From: Cherax quadricarinatus
Taxonomy: Eukaryota > Arthropoda > Malacostraca > Decapoda > Parastacidae
DNA: 64,000 nucleotides
Direction: 5' to 3'
Assembly: GCF_038502225.1 (NCBI RefSeq)
Contig: NC_091341.1
Span: 7,677,035-7,741,034 of the forward strand
Under the pieces are notes generated by a model that saw only the letters and a program-made list of their open reading frames with translations, was not told the origin of the DNA and did no database searches. A program made the translations under genes and the position numbers. Positions within the stretch are counted from its first letter, which is position 1. Every line of letters begins with the position of its first letter. Shown piece by piece: positions 32,963 through 44,674 of the stretch.

Positions 32963-34972
32963 GGTACTAGTTGAGGGTACTAGTTACCCTCGTACAAAAA
33001 CATTAAAAGTTTGAAGCCGATTGGATGAGGCGTTCTTGATTTATGAGACAAATAATTTATAACAGTTTCACGAAGAAGAAATATAAAGATCCCTCTGACG
33101 AGATACTTAAAAATAATTCAGGCAATTTTTTAAAGCCTCCCTTCAGGGTTACCTAATAAACTGGTCACATAGTTCAATGAATGTGATTTATAGTTTTTAA
33201 TCTGCTTTTGTGATCGTCAGTTTTGGATCCTCCGGTACTGATGTTATTTGATAGAAGTGAGAGACAGAATGATTCCAGAACATGTCAATAAGACAAAACC
33301 TGACCTGACACAACGATAACTTCATGCTCTACCACAAATGGTATTTCTTTAAAATGACCTGATAAATACGTTCACCTCTGCAACCGCTTAATTATGGGAG
33401 GCTAAAATCAACACTTATATTAGATAAAAGCAAAGTAAATACTTGCAAATTATCTTACGAAAGGTGAAGAAATGCTAAAAAAAAAAAATTAAATACTTTT
33501 CTTTCACTTTTTTTCACATCTTGACTTCTGTGACATCATCTATATTATGAGAAAACATTTATAACCAAACTCACACACTCAAATAAGAAAATAAAACTGA
33601 AGAAAATAAAATCTTCAAACTCTGAGACTCGACCTCCTGACATAAGGAATTTCAGCGGCCATCTAATACCTTGGCTGGTCGGTCTTCTTAATGTTTTGTA
33701 CACTGATCATTTATTTACTAGCATCTTAACCTTTTGTTCCAATGTTTCACTTTATTGTTATTATATGTTGATGTACGATACTTGAGTGTTGCTCTTTTGT
33801 TCTGTTACTGTATTGCCTTGTGTAACCGCATTTTTAAAATTATACTTTTGTGCTATTGTCTTGTTTCAATATATTTCGGTACTATTCTTGTCCGTTACTG
33901 TACTTTTTTTTATGTTATCGTACTGCTCTTGTCTGATTGAATATCGTTGTTTTGTGTTACTGTTCTTCTGTGTAACTGCACTTGTAGTTTTCAGTGCTCT
34001 TTTTTATTTGCTTTTGTACTACTGTATTTTCCTATTACACCTTCCACAATAGGTTCTCCAATATCGGCATTCATGTCTCTCAGAACAATTTTATCGGCTC
34101 AAAATTCCCAAAACCTTCACTTAACAATTCTTAGAATCCATATCTCATTCCTCTGTATGGTTTTAATACAAATAACACAATACATAAAACACACAAACAA
34201 TTTCTCTCCAGGAATATAACTATCATAGTAGTCTCGATCTGGCAAAAAGATTTTATCATCCTCTCCTTCAACCTGGCAAATTCGACTCAATGTTTGTCTC
34301 AGTGTTGATGCACTTATATGTTGTTGTACAGTACCTTTGCAAAACTTGCAGCAAAGATATCTTATTTTTTGTTGCAACAATGCGCTTCTTGTTATGTTTC
34401 ACTTGTGATAAGTTATGTTTATCCATACATTCTCTTCCCTCTTTAGTCTCTGTTCTTCATTACTTAAAGTTTGTCTTTCACATCACTATGTAAATCACAA
34501 TTCTGATAAACATATTTCCTGGTAAACTCAGCAGACAATACACAAATATCTACTGTTCATATTACTTAAAAAAAATTTTACAATTCTAACCCAGTCTGGC
34601 AGCTGATGAAGTGTTTTAGAAGCAAAGTTTGAAACTAAGTTAGACTTGCGAAGGGAGATGTTTACTAACGAATAGATCAACACTGCTTCAGTAGTTTCAA
34701 CAGTACGCAAACATTTGACGGTTATAAACAGAGAATCACACTTCTGTTCACCCGTTAAGGGATCTTTTGAACCAATAATTGTAATTTGCACCTGAATAAA
34801 GACATTTTGCACAAATATGTTTACATTGACAACAATTTCCTTAAAGGAAAGTTTATGAAATAATGTATATATTTAAACCGGCGTTATTACTTGAGTATGT
34901 TTCCTGTTAGCGCTCAGTGTGAGGGCGATGGTTGCTTCTGTAGTCTAAGAAGTGAATGAATTTGTCCAACAC
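32963..34972. other. AT-rich spacer with dispersed repeats, no gene
   Basis: 33734-34050 is a degenerate tgttactgta repeat region. 34450-34510 and 34785-34825 echo segments at 27.7 and 30.0 kb. Open frames are hydrophobic and motif-free. Confidence 0.5.
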
Positions 34973-35177
34973 TGTTACAAGACTTAATCTTGAATTGTTT
35001 GTATCTCTACACTGTTTTGTGTGAAATCTTTGATGAGACTGTATGCATTCACTGTGTAAACTGTGTAATGTGCTAGTGAGTTGTACACCCAGATACTTGT
35101 GTGAGTCTTAAGAGTTTTGTGTGATGAAGCTCAATTAATATAATTAGTCTTGTGTTGAACTTGACAAGTTACTTACA
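34973..35177 (+). repeat. Possible short LTR followed by a PBS-like site
   Basis: The 205-bp segment starts TGTTAC and ends CTTACA. Two bases later comes TGGTGTCTGGGTTGA (35180-35194), starting with the TGG expected of a primer-binding site. No second LTR or coding region was found downstream, so this is a weak candidate for a truncated LTR element. Confidence 0.3.
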
Positions 35178-35194
35178 GTTGGTGTCTGGGTTGA

Positions 35195-35799
35195 CACAAG
35201 TCTTCTCTAGGTGGTGACCCGTCACTGACTCCTGAAGGAATGTCAATGTTTGCGCACGTGATTTACTTATTTATATCTACGTGTGTGTAGCGTAGAGGTA
35301 GAAGTGTGAGGTATGTATGCATGTGTATTTGTGTTTATATATTAGTATTACCGAAAGGAGAGGATTTTATATGCATTGTTTAATAAATGTATGAGTATAC
35401 TTGATGCAGAGATTGTGTGTATGTATTGCTTTATTCTTGCGTCTGTACATGCGATGTGAGTGTAGAATTTTTATGTGGAAATACAAAATTCAGTGTATAG
35501 AAGAACCTTACATACCACTGGAATCATGACGATCAGTTATAAGAAAAAAGATAACTGATAATTAATTACAGGTATCATGTAGGGAACACAAAGGTTCACA
35601 CACCGACACTAACCTACGCAAATAAAACGTTCACAAATCCACTTACACAACTAAATAATTGAACAAGTTACTGATTGACATAGGTACAATATTAAATATA
35701 AATATAAGTTCAAAATTTCCATAGAGTGGCCAGTTCTTGGTGGGCTAACTGGGATCGAGATCTCTCTTGTCTCAGGTAATCGACGTTCGGGTCTGTCCA
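35195..35799. other. No gene recognised
   Basis: AT-rich sequence; nothing coding or tandemly repeated. Confidence 0.5.
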
Positions 35800-35859
35800 G
35801 GTGGATGTTATTACAGAGCGCAGATTTTCTGCGTGACCTCCTCTGTAATAACATCTACC
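35800..35859. repeat. Hairpin-forming segment, copy 2
   Basis: Arms 35800-35818 and 35841-35859 pair with one mismatch over 19 nt. The spacer holds a second small hairpin (cgcaga-ttt-tctgcg, 35819-35833). Read on the minus strand, arms and spacer align with 26951-27009. Confidence 0.8.
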
Positions 35860-35999
35860 TTCGAATACTGATATTAGTACACTTGTGTAGTAATATCATA
35901 TATGGACAGTGCTTCAAGGGTGGCTAATTCAAGGGTGGCTAAAACTGCTGACCTCAGGGAAGTGGTGAAGGGTGTATGGATGAACACTTGGAACCACGG

Positions 36000-37375
36000 A
36001 CCTGGGATGGGACTGCTGACCTCAGGGGGTGGGACTGGGTGAGGATTCCAAAAATATCGTAAAGAATTTCCAGAACTTCAGGGAAAGGGAAGACATCCGG
36101 GGGCCCACGGATGGATTCCTGGACACATGAACCTGGGTAAGGTAGGATACTGTAGGATAGGGGACACAGATGGACTCCTGGACACATGAACCTGGGTAAG
36201 GTAGGATAGTGTAGGACAGGAAGTGGGGAAGGGAGAATATCTGAGGGGACACAGATGGACTCCTGGACACATGAACCTGGGGAAGGTAGGATAATGTAGG
36301 ACAGGAAATGGAGAAGGGAGAATATCTGAGGGGACACAGATGGACTCCTGGACACATGAACCTGGGGAAGGTAGGATAGTGTAGGACAGGAAGTGGGGAA
36401 GGGAGACTATCTGAGGGGACACAGATGGACTCCTGGACACATGAACCTGGGGAAGATTTAGATGCAAGATTACTGAGTGTAGGATAGGAAGTGTAGGATA
36501 GGAAATGAGGAAGGGAGAATACCTGATGGGACACAGAAGGACTCCTGGACACATGAACCTGGGGAAGGTAGGATGGTGTAGGATAGGAAGTAGGGAAGGG
36601 AGAATATCTGAGGGGATACAGATGGACTCCTGGTCACATGAACCTGGGGAAGGTAGGATAGCGTAGGACAGGAAGTGGGGAAGGGAGAATATCTGAGGGT
36701 CTGAGGGAACACAGATGGACTCCTGGACACATGAATCTGGGGAAGGTAGGATAGTGTAGGATAGGAAGTGGGGAAGGGAGAATATCTGAGGGGACACAGA
36801 TGGACTCCTGGACACATGAACCTGGGGAAGGTAGGATAATGTAGGACAGGAAATGGAGAAGGGAGAATATCTGAGGGGACACAGATGGACTCCTGGACAC
36901 ATGAACCTGGGGAAGGTAGGATAGTGTAGGACAGGAAGTGGGGAAGGGAGACTATCTGAGGGGACGCAGATGGACTCCTGGACACATGAACCTGGGAAAG
37001 ATTTAGATGCAAGATTACTGAGTGTAGGATAGGAAGTGTAGGATAGGAAATGAGGAAGGGAGAATACCTGATGGGACACAGAAGGACTCCTGGACACATG
37101 AACCTGGGGAAGGTAGGATGGTGTAGGATAGGAAGTAGGGAAGGGAGAATATCTGAGGGGATACAGATGGACTCCTGGTCACATGAACTTGGGGAAGGTA
37201 GGATAGTGTAGGGCAGGAAGTGGGGAAGGGAGACTATCTGAGGGGACACAGATGGACTCGCGGACACATGAACCTGGGGAAGATTTAGATGCAAGATTAC
37301 TGAGTGTAGGATAGGAAATGAGGGAGAATATTTGAGGGGACACAGATGGACTCCTGGACACATGAACCTGGGGAA
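36000..37375. repeat. 85-bp tandem array with ~540-bp higher-order period
   Basis: Units contain ggggacacagatggactcct and ggacacatgaacctgggg. The insertion variant gatttagatgcaagattact occurs at 36449, 36989 and 37280, the first two 540 bp apart. Minus-strand open frames of up to 339 codons are repeat artefacts. Confidence 0.93.
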
Positions 37376-38264
37376 AGCATCAACAACACAGTAAGTGGGG
37401 GGGGGGGTGGACCTTAAAGACGAACCACTGGCCTCTACGTGGCAAGGTCTGGTAACTCAGAAATAACTCTGCGGCTGACAGTGGTCACAAACTTTTGCCC
37501 TATACTACACATACTGCAGCTGCTACTACAACTACAACTACTATTACTACAACTGCTACTACTACTAATAATAATGATAATATATAATTTTGTAATTATA
37601 ATTATTAGTTTCTTCTGCTGTTCACCTATAACTAGGTACCCGGTGTTCTATATAGTATATCAATAACGTCAGCTAGGTCTGTAATAGTTGTATTATGTAC
37701 TTGTAGACTATTATTATTACTATTTATTACTATTATTACTATTTATTACTATTATTACTATTATTATTACTATTATATATAATTAAAAACTTATGTTTAC
37801 AGAGCTTTATTAAATTAAGCTGATAAGCTCTATTTTGAGCAACACCTAACCTATACACGTAGCTTTGTTCTGTATAGTGTTCTTTGTTCAAACATAAGTG
37901 ACATCACATCCCCGTCTAAGACCAATATCACATCCTTATCAAAGACATCACAAATTATCTTAAACTCACAGTGACGTCTCATATTGTCTAAGATTCACAG
38001 TGACATAGTTATCTAATACTCAGAGTGATATCACACATCCTTATCTAAGATTCATGGACATCACACATTGTTACCTAAGTCTTAGGTATTACTTCCTAAG
38101 ACTCGTAATGACATCCCTCATCGTTATCAAACGCTCAGTGACATCACTCATCAAAGTTATTCTTAAGTTATGGGACTGATCCCAACGATTCCAAGTGTTT
38201 TAGCTATTTTACTATAGTGACAAATTTGCCTCCTCACAGTCTAGATTTAATGGGTAATATTGTG
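37376..38264. other. No gene; simple repeats
   Basis: Holds (CTA)n-like tracts near 37510-37580, a (TTATTAC)n-like tract at 37715-37780, and degenerate gacatcacacatccttatcta repeats of ~30 bp at 37900-38150. Confidence 0.6.
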
Positions 38265-38720
38265 TCCGTAACACCCATCACAGACCCATAAAGTAACACA
38301 GAAGTACAATACTGTAACAAACGACCCATAAAATAACACAGAAGACCCGTTAAGTAACACATAAGAATACAGTAACCCATAGGAATAATTCAATAACATA
38401 CAAGAAATATACAGTAACTCATAAAAATAATACAGTAACTCAAAAGAATAAACCAGTAATTTATATGAATAATTCAGTAACTTATGAGAATAATACAGTA
38501 ACATACATGAAATGTACAGTAACACAGAATATTGCAGTTACATGCAAGAAAATACAGTAACTTATAAGAATCGTAGTGTGACATACAACAAAAATACAGT
38601 AACTATTAAGAATAATGCAATATATCACAAGTACAATAACATACATGAAAACTACAACAATACACAGTTAATATAGAAGAACAAATAAGAATAATACAGT
38701 ATATTAGGGTAACAGTATAG
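38265..38720. repeat. Degenerate ~20-bp repeat (aatacagtaacacataaga type)
   Basis: Reverse complement of the ttctgtgttactgtact repeat family at 15256 and 33734. Confidence 0.8.
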
Positions 38721-38734
38721 CCACATAATAATAC

Positions 38735-38968
38735 ATAAAGCAACAGTATTGTTAATACAACAGTTCTATCAGTCAGGTTGTAACATCAGCAGCATAAAGC
38801 AACAGTATTCAAGATATTAACAATAGTTCTATCAGTCATGTTGTAACATCAGCAACATAAAGCAACAGTATTCAAGATATTAACAATAGTTCTATCAGTC
38901 AGGTTGTAACATCAGCAACATAAAGCAACAGTATTCAAGATATTAACAATAGTTCTATCAGTCAGGTT
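38735..38968. repeat. 63-bp tandem repeat, ~3.7 copies
   Basis: The unit starts agttctatcagtcaggttgt and includes agcaacagtattcaagat; the first copy carries small differences. Confidence 0.92.
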
Positions 38969-39502
38969 TTACAAATTCAATGAGTTTGTAGTCATTTTAT
39001 TCCCAGAGATTTCATTTTGTGTTTGTAATTGTGAATGTTTTTTCTCATTATAAAGAAAGAGAGAGAAATGAAGATAAGAAAAATTATTAAAACAATTTAA
39101 AGAGGATTAAATTATTTAACAATTATTTCTGGTTACTTCTTACCTTCCATAAGACAATTCATAAGTGTCATTTTCACTTTATCCAAGATAATTTTCCCTC
39201 AATTATTACTTTCTTTATATCTTCACATTTTTCATTAAGGATATTTTCAAAATATTATGTAACAACATCTTCCATCCCCTTTTATTCTGAATTCTATTAA
39301 TATTTATATTCAAGAATTTCCTTATTTTCCCTTCATTGCCTGTGCAATATAATTAAAATTTAATATTCTTGTGAGAAAGTTCACACTTTTGTATGTAAAT
39401 ATGTGCACATATGTGAGTGACATACGAAATACTATGCATGTGCTTGGGAATTTATTTTTATATACATGTTAGAATGGGACGAGAACATTATGTGTGTTGT
39501 AG

Positions 39503-39504
<2 letters not shown>
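38969..39504. other. AT-rich spacer, no gene
   Basis: No open frame, array or transposon end recognised. Confidence 0.5.

Positions 39505-39578
<74 letters not shown>
39505..39578. repeat. (GT)n microsatellite
   Basis: About 37 GT dinucleotides ending in tactcacctagttg, the same junction as at 23895; an (AC)n tail of the adjoining minus-strand element. Confidence 0.97.
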
Positions 39579-39579
<1 letters not shown>

Positions 39580-39582
<3 letters not shown>

Positions 39583-40100
39583 CACCTAGTTGAGGTTGCA
39601 GAGGTAGAGTCCAAGCTCCTGGCCCGGCCTCTTCACTGGTCGCTACTAGGTCACTCTCCCTGAACCGTGACCTTTATCATGCCTCCGCTTAAAGCTAAGT
39701 ATGGATCCTGCCTCCACTACATCGCTTCCCAAACTATTCCACTTACTGACTACTCTGTGGCTGAAGAAGTACTTACTAACATCCCTGTGATTCATCTGTG
39801 TATCCATCTCTGGAACATCCTGTCTTTGTCCACCTTGTCAATTCCTCTCAGTATTTTGTATGTCGTTATCATGTCCCCCCTACTTCTCCTGTCCTCCAGT
39901 GTCGTCAGGTTGATTTCCCTTAACCTCTACTCGTAGGACATACCTCTTAGCTCTGGGACTAGTCTTGTTGCAAACCTTTGCACTTTCTCTAGTTTCTTTT
40001 CGTGCTTGGCTAGGTGTGGATTCCAAACTGGTGCCGCATACTCCAATATGGGCCTAACGTACACGGTGTACAGGGTCCTGAACGATTCCTTATTAAGATG
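39580..40100 (-). pseudogene. 3' end of a non-LTR ORF2 (post-RT region)
   Basis: The minus strand, in broken frames, encodes LYTVYVRPILEYAAPVWNPH, then LEKVQRFATRLVPELRGMSY, then LEDRRSRGDMITTYKILRGI, the standard C-terminal region after RT in jockey/CR1-like ORF2. The end is gtgagtaca and an (AC)n tail. Stop codons are frequent. The 5' side joins the RTE-type element at about 40100, with about 150 residues of the expected RT C-terminus missing. Confidence 0.82.
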
Positions 40101-41912
40101 TCAGAAGGCCTAGCAAGCCCTCCCTCCAACCTTTCCTAGGCCGACCCCTACGTCGCCTTCCTTCCACTACAGACTGATACACTCTTGAAGTCATTCTGTT
40201 TCGCTCCATTCTCTCTACATGTCCGAACCACCTCAACAACCCTTCCTCAGCCCTCTGGACAACAGTTTTGGCAATCTCGCACCTCCTCCTAACTTCCAAA
40301 CTACGAATTCTCTGCATTATATTCACACCACACACTGTCCTCAGACATGACATCTCCACTGCCTCCAGCCTTCTCCTCGCTGCAACATTCATCACCCATG
40401 CTTCACACCCATATAAGACCATTGGAAAACTATACTCTCATACATTCCCCGCTCACCCTTTTCCCCTCATCAATTCTATGATTCACCTCATCTTTCATAG
40501 ACCCATCCGCTGACACGTCCACTCCCAAATATCTGAATACATTCACCTCCTCCATACTCTCTCCCTCCAATCTGATATCCAATCTTTCATCACCTAATCT
40601 TTTTGTTATCCTCATAACCTTACTCTTTCCTGTATTCACTTTTAATTTTCTTCTTTTACATACCCTACCAAATTCATCCACCAACCTCTGCAACTTCTCT
40701 TCAGAATCTCCCAAGAGCACAGTGTCATCAGCAAAGAGCAACTGTGACAACTCCCACTTTATGTGTGATTATTTATCTTTTAACTCCACGCCTCTTGCCA
40801 AGACCCTCGCATTTACTTCTCTTACATCCTCATCTATAAATATATTAAACAACCACGGAGACATCACACATCCTTGTCTAAGGCCTACTTTTACTGGGAA
40901 ATAATCTCCCTCTTTCCTACATACTCTAACTTGAGCCTCACTATCCTCGTAAAATCTCTTCACTGCTTTCAGTAACCTACCTCCTATATCATACACCTGC
41001 AACATCTGCCACATTGCCCCCCTATCCGCCCTGTCATACGCCTTTTCCAAATCCACAAATGCCACAAAAGGCTCTTTAGCCTTATCTAAATACTGTTCAC
41101 ATATATGTTTCACTGTAAACACCTGGTCCACACACCCCCTACCTTTCCGAAAGCCTCCTTATTCATCTGCTATCCTATTCTCCGTCTTACTCTTAATTCT
41201 TTCAATAATAACTCCACCATACACTTTACCAGGTATACTCAACTCCCTTTTGTCCCCTTTGCCTTTATACAAAGGAACTATGCATGCTCTCTGCCAATCC
41301 CTAGGTACCTTACCCTCTTCCATACACCTATTAAACAATAGCACCAACCACTCCAAAACTATATCCCCACCTGCTTTTAACATTTCTATCTTTATCCCAC
41401 CAATCCCAGCTGCCTTACCCCCTTACATTTTACTTGCTGCCTCACGAACTTCCCCCACACTCACAACTGGCTCTTCCTCACTCCTACAAGATGTTATTCC
41501 TCCTTGCCCTATACATGAAACCACAGCTTCCCTATCTTCATCAACATTTAACAATTCCTCAAAATATTCCCTCCACCTTCCCAATACCTCTAACTCTCCA
41601 TTTAATAACTCTCCTCTCCTATTTTTAACTGACAAATCCATTTGTTCTCTAGGTTTCCTTAACTTGTTAATCTCACTCCAAAACTTTTTCTTATTTTCAA
41701 CAAAATTTGTTGATAACATCTCACTCACTCTCATTTGCTCTCTTTTTACATTGCTTCACCACTCTCTTAACCTCTCTCTTTTTCTCCATATACTCTTCCC
41801 TCCTTGCATCACTTCTACTTTGTAAAAACTTCTCATATGCAAACTTTTTCTCCCTTACTACTCTCTCTACTTCATCATTCCACCAATCGCTCCTCTTCCC
41901 TCCTGCACCCAC
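40093..41912 (-). pseudogene. RT and C-terminal region of the RTE-like element
   Basis: Five open segments in shifting frames carry the linker (RSDWWNDEVERVVREKK), then GKVPRDWQRACIVPLYKGKG, FVAFVDLEKAYDR (motif A), VGLRQGCVMSPWLFNIFID (motif B) and LLFADDTVLLGDSEEKLQ (motif C with FADD intact). The C-terminus has LYGCEAWVMN, LLRWFGHVERM and RRRRGRPRKGW, typical of RTE and related clades. Catalytic residues are intact but at least four frameshifts or stops break the ORF. Confidence 0.87.
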
Positions 41913-42838
41913 TTTCCTGTAACCACAAACTCCTGCTGAACACTAACACTACATTTTTAAACCTACCCCATACCTCTTCGACCCCATTGCCTATGCTCTC
42001 ATTAGCCCATCTATCCTCCAATAGCTGTTTATATCTTACCCTAACTGCCTTCTCTTTTAGTTTATAAACCTTCACCTCTCTCTTCCCTGATGCTTCTATT
42101 CTCCTTGCATCCCATCTACCTTTTACTCTCAGTGTAGCTACAACTAAAAAGTGATCTGATATACCTGTGGCCCCTCTATAAACATCCTTAAGTCTTCTCA
42201 ACAGTCTTATCTACCAGTACATAATCCAACAAACTACTGTCATTTCGCCCTACATCATATCTTGTATACTTATTTATCCTCTTTTTCTTAAAATATGTAT
42301 TACCTATAACTAAACCCCTTTCCATACAAAGTTCAATCAAAGAGCTCCCATTATCATTTACACCTGGCACCCCAAACTTACCTACCACACCCTCTCTAAA
42401 AGCTTCTCCTACTTTAGCATTCAGGTCCCCTACCACAATTACTCTCTCACTTGGTTCAAAGGTTCCTATACATTCACTTAACATCTCCCAAAATCTCTCT
42501 CTCTCCTCTACATTCCTCTCTTCTTCAGGTGCATACACGCTTATTATGACCCACTTTTCGCATCCAACCTTTACTTTAATCCACATAATCCTTGAATTTA
42601 CACATTCATGTTCTCTTTTCTCCTTCCATAACTGATCCTTCAACATTATTGCTACCCCTTCCTTAGCTCTAACTCTCTCAGATACTCCAGATTTCATCCC
42701 ATTTATTTCCCCCCACCGAAACTCCCCTTCCCCCTTCAGCTTTGTTTCTCTTAGGGCCAGGACATCCAACTTCTTTTCATTCATAACATCAGCAATCATC
42801 TGTTTCTTGTCATCCGCACTACATCCACGCACATTCAA
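41875..42838 (-). pseudogene. APE-type endonuclease domain of the RTE-like element
   Basis: The reading begins LNVRGCSADDKKQMIADV, then ALRETKLKG (catalytic E), VISVYAPEEERN (Y), VVGDLNAKVG (D and N), LLDYVLVDK, and after a frame change GISDHFLVV (final SDH). All signature residues of an APE-like endonuclease are visible. It nicks target DNA and exposes a 3' OH for reverse transcription. One frameshift lies between 42188 and 42201. The listed first codon is TTG; the true start probably lies upstream in the 5' region. Confidence 0.85.
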
Positions 42839-43255
42839 GCAACCCAGTTTTATAAAGTTTTTCTTCTTCCCCTTTTTAGTAAATGTTTACAGGAGAAGGG
42901 GTTACTAGCCCATTGCTCCCGGCATTTTAGTCGCCTCATACGACACACATGGCTTACGGAAGAAAGATTCTTTTCCACTTCCCCATGGACAATAGAAGAA
43001 ATAAAGAAGAACAAGAGCTATTTAGAAAAAGGAGAAAAACCTAGATGTATGTATATATATATATGCATGTGCGTGTCTGTGAAGTGTGACCAAAGTGTAA
43101 GTAGGAGTAGCAAGATATCCCTGTTATCTAGCATGCTTATGAGACAGAAAAAGACACCAGCAATCTTACCATCATGTAAAACAGTTACAGGTTTCTGTTT
43201 AACAGTCATCTGGCAGGACGGTAGTACTTCCCTGGGTGGTTGCTGTCTACCAACC
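42839..43255 (-). other. 5' noncoding region of the RTE-like element
   Basis: Non-coding. It includes a short (TA)n near 43050 and a stretch (gccatgtgtgtcgtatgagg on the minus strand) that I recognise as repetitive in decapods. It borders the truncated RT at 43256. Confidence 0.6.
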
Positions 43256-44646
43256 TACTACCTACATCATGTCCTTCACAAATACCAGAAACAGCACTGG
43301 TCCTAAGACTGACCCCTGTGGGACCTCGCTGGTCACAGGTGCCCAATCGGACACCTCGCCCGTACCATGACTCGCTGCTGTCTTCCTGACAAGTATTCCC
43401 TGATCCATTGTAGTGCCTTCCCTGTTATCCCTGCTTGGTCCTCCAGTTTTTGCACTAATCTCTTTTGTGGAACTGTGTCAAACGCCTTCTTGCAGTCCAA
43501 GAAAATGCAATCCACCCAGCCCTCTCTCTCTTGTCTTACTGCTGTCACTGTCATATAACTGAGTAGGTGTGGAACAAAGGATTTCCCGTCCCTGAAACCA
43601 TGTAGGCTGCTGTTGATGAGATTATTCCTATCTAAGTGTTCCACCACTCTTCTCCTGATAATCTTCTCCATGACTTTGCATACTATACATGTCAGTGACA
43701 CTGGTCTGTAGTTTAGTGCTTCATGTCTGTCTCCTTTTTTAAAGATTGGGACTACATTTGCTGTCTTCCATGCCTCAGGCAATCTCCCCATTTCGATAGA
43801 TGTATTGAATATTGTTAGGGGTACACACACCGCCTCTCCTCCCTCTGTCAGGACCCTTGGAGAGATGCTATCCGGCCCCATTGCCTTTGAGGTATCTAGC
43901 TCACTCAGAAGCCTCTTCACTTCTTCCTCGGTTGTGTGTACTGTGTCCAGCACTTGGTAGTGTACCCCACCTCTCTGTCTTTCTGGAGCCCCTTCTGTCT
44001 CCTCTGTGAACACTTCTTTGAATCTCTTGTTGAGTTCCTCACATACTTCACGGTCATTTCTTGTTGTCTCTCCTCCTTCCTTCCTTAGCCTGATTACCTG
44101 GTCCTTGACTGTTTTCCTCTTGATGTGGCTGTATAACAGCTTCGGGTCAGATTTGGCTTTCGCTGCTATGTCGTTTTCATATTGTCGTTGGGTCTCCCTT
44201 CTTATCTGTGCATATTCATTTCTGGCTCTACGACTGCTCTCCTTATTCTCCTGGATCCTTTGCCTTCTATATTTCTTCCATTCCCTAGCACACTTGGTTT
44301 TTGCCTCCCTGCACCTTTGGGTGAGCCATGGGCTCATCCTGGCTTTTTCATTGTTCCTATTACCCTTGGGTACAAACCTCTCCTCAACCTCTTTGCACAT
44401 GGTTGTTACATATTGCATCATCTCATTAACTGGCTTCCCTGCCAGTTCTCTGTCCCACTGAACCCCGTTCAGGAAGTTCCTCATTCCCGTGTAGTCCCCT
44501 TTCTTGTAGTTTGGCTTCATTCGCCCTGGCCTTCCTGCTTCCCCCTCCACTTGTAGCTCTACTGTGTATTCAAAGCTTAAAACCACATGATCGCTGGCTC
44601 CAAGGGGTCTTTCATATGTGATGTCCTCAATATCTGCACTACTCAA
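43256..44646 (-). pseudogene. ORF2 linker and RT up to motif B
   Basis: 437 codons starting inside the endonuclease end (GASDHVVLSFEY). Then a long helical linker, MGPDSISPRVL, TANVVPIFKKGDRHEALNYRP, VSLTCIVCKVMEKIIR, LHGFRDGKS, and WVDCIFLDCKKAFDTVPQK (motif A aspartate). The main ORF ends at 43333; in another frame VPQGSVLGPVLF (motif B) continues to about 43256. FADD is absent because of truncation. A near-identical motif A block is at 23970-24030, so the two belong to related families. Confidence 0.88.
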
Positions 44647-44674
44647 GGTGAATACTATGTCCAGTCTCGCTGGT

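Larger units (their letters stand above)
40093..43255 (-). mobile_element. RTE-type non-LTR retrotransposon, nearly complete
   Basis: 5' noncoding region 42839-43255, endonuclease 41875-42838, linker, RT 40430-41383 and C-terminal region 40093-40422, all on the minus strand and in order. Several frameshifts and stops; the 3' end is cut at about 40100. Confidence 0.88.

Noticed and set aside
36078..37363. 339- and 297-codon minus frames (Ser/Pro-rich)
   Set aside because: Both are frames of the 85-bp tandem array and overlap each other.
44006..44556. Plus-strand ORFs opposite the LINE RT
   Set aside because: Shadows of the minus-strand ORF2, with hydrophobic compositions typical of antisense frames.
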